Shown here: piece by piece, positions 6,915 through 7,032 of the stretch
Layout: each line of letters begins with the position of its first letter
Position numbering within the stretch: position 1 is the stretch's first letter
DNA from: UMGS755 sp045652815
Lineage (GTDB): Bacteria; Bacillota; Clostridia; UBA1381; UBA9506
NCBI GenBank assembly: GCA_045652815.1
Contig: JAZOLH010000071.1
Location: 1-7,032 of the forward strand
Direction of reading: 5' to 3'
Length of the DNA stretch: 7,032 nt
Made by a program: the position numbers and the translations under genes
Notes under the pieces: model-generated
Seen by the model: only the letters and a program-made list of their open reading frames with translations
What the model was told of the DNA's origin: nothing
Database searches by the model: none

Positions 6915-6928
6915 TTAGTTCGGACTAA
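6915..6928. promoter_or_regulatory. Feo operator-like inverted repeat, box 1
   Basis: TTAGTTCGGACTAA fits TTAGTT-N4-CTAA. It spans about +23 to +36 of the inferred feo transcript, just ahead of the feoA ribosome site. Its centre is exactly 20 bp from that of box 2, two helical turns. TTAG/CTAA half-sites resemble those of DtxR/IdeR-type metal repressors, though with a different spacing. Confidence 0.6.
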
Positions 6929-6933
6929 TTGTG

Positions 6934-6949
6934 GTTAGTTATATCTAAC
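6934..6949. promoter_or_regulatory. Feo operator-like inverted repeat, box 2
   Basis: GTTAG-TTATAT-CTAAC is a perfect inverted repeat that contains TTAGTT-N4-CTAA. It covers about +2 to +17 of the inferred feo transcript, where a bound protein would block transcription start. This suits an iron-responsive repressor, probably of the DtxR family by half-site similarity. Which protein binds is not shown by the window. Confidence 0.65.
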
Positions 6950-6956
6950 TATATCC

Positions 6957-6984
6957 ATTATACACCAAAATTCTAATTTGTCAA
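6957..6984 (-). promoter_or_regulatory. feo operon promoter
   Basis: On the minus strand a perfect TTGACA (6979-6984) and a perfect TATAAT (6957-6962) are 16 bases apart. The start is expected near 6950, giving a leader of about 52 bases. Such a strong core promoter needs repression to be controlled, in keeping with the two boxes directly downstream. Confidence 0.85.
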
Positions 6985-6987
6985 CAG

Positions 6988-7020
6988 AAAAAGCTTGTGC
7001 ATTAAAAAATATGTACAAGC
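6988..7020 (-). terminator. Terminator of a minus-strand gene lying beyond the right edge
   Basis: Positions 6993-7002 pair with 7011-7020 (10 positions, with one A-C mismatch in the minus-strand RNA) around an A/T loop. The stem is followed on the minus strand by TTTTT (6988-6992). It sits just before the feo promoter, so it would separate feo from an unseen upstream gene. Confidence 0.5.
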
Positions 7021-7032
7021 CTTGGGAATTAT

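Overview
The window looks like an accessory region of a low-to-moderate G+C anaerobic Firmicute, most likely a Clostridia member. The Feo iron-import set with a small Cys-rich partner, a DUF5714 protein, a Crp/Fnr regulator paired with a ferredoxin-type protein, and strong AGGAGG-type ribosome sites all point that way. The species cannot be named from the sequence.

Left edge (1-430): a repeated hairpin segment (18-83), then about 80 bases with no recognisable feature. Next comes the 3' part of a tRNA-Ser, from anticodon loop to CCA, with no 5' half. It is followed by a 15-bp bidirectional hairpin and the last ~52 codons of a tyrosine integrase reading toward the tRNA fragment. This is the layout of an attachment site plus the stump of an integrated element.

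Centre-left (430-2706, minus strand): a tightly packed four-gene operon in the order PAS_10-like protein, DUF5714 Cys-rich protein, thioredoxin-type arsenate reductase/LMW phosphatase family protein, nitroreductase. The last three overlap by 14 and 4 bases. A Crp/Fnr-family regulator (2850-3518, plus) diverges from it. It converges on a 234-aa iron-sulfur protein (3562-4266, minus) across a 19-bp hairpin shared by both 3' ends.

The same 18-bp operator, ATGTTGT-N4-ACAACAT, lies in front of the regulator gene and in front of the iron-sulfur gene. At the latter it is centred exactly 41.5 bp upstream of the start site inferred from the -10 box, which is class II activator geometry. It is also the middle of a perfect 46-base palindrome shaped like a terminator. 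I infer a small redox or nitrosative-stress regulon in which the Crp/Fnr protein controls itself, the iron-sulfur protein and perhaps the divergent operon.

Right (4401-7032): a second copy of the hairpin repeat, then a minus-strand ferrous-iron uptake operon feoA - feoB - small Cys-rich membrane protein. It has a consensus promoter and three copies of a TTAGTT-N4-CTAA inverted repeat: two 20 bp apart just after the inferred start site and one between feoA and feoB. feoB is visibly richer in G+C than the genes to its left, and the repeat sits at that compositional boundary, so the region looks assembled from separate modules.
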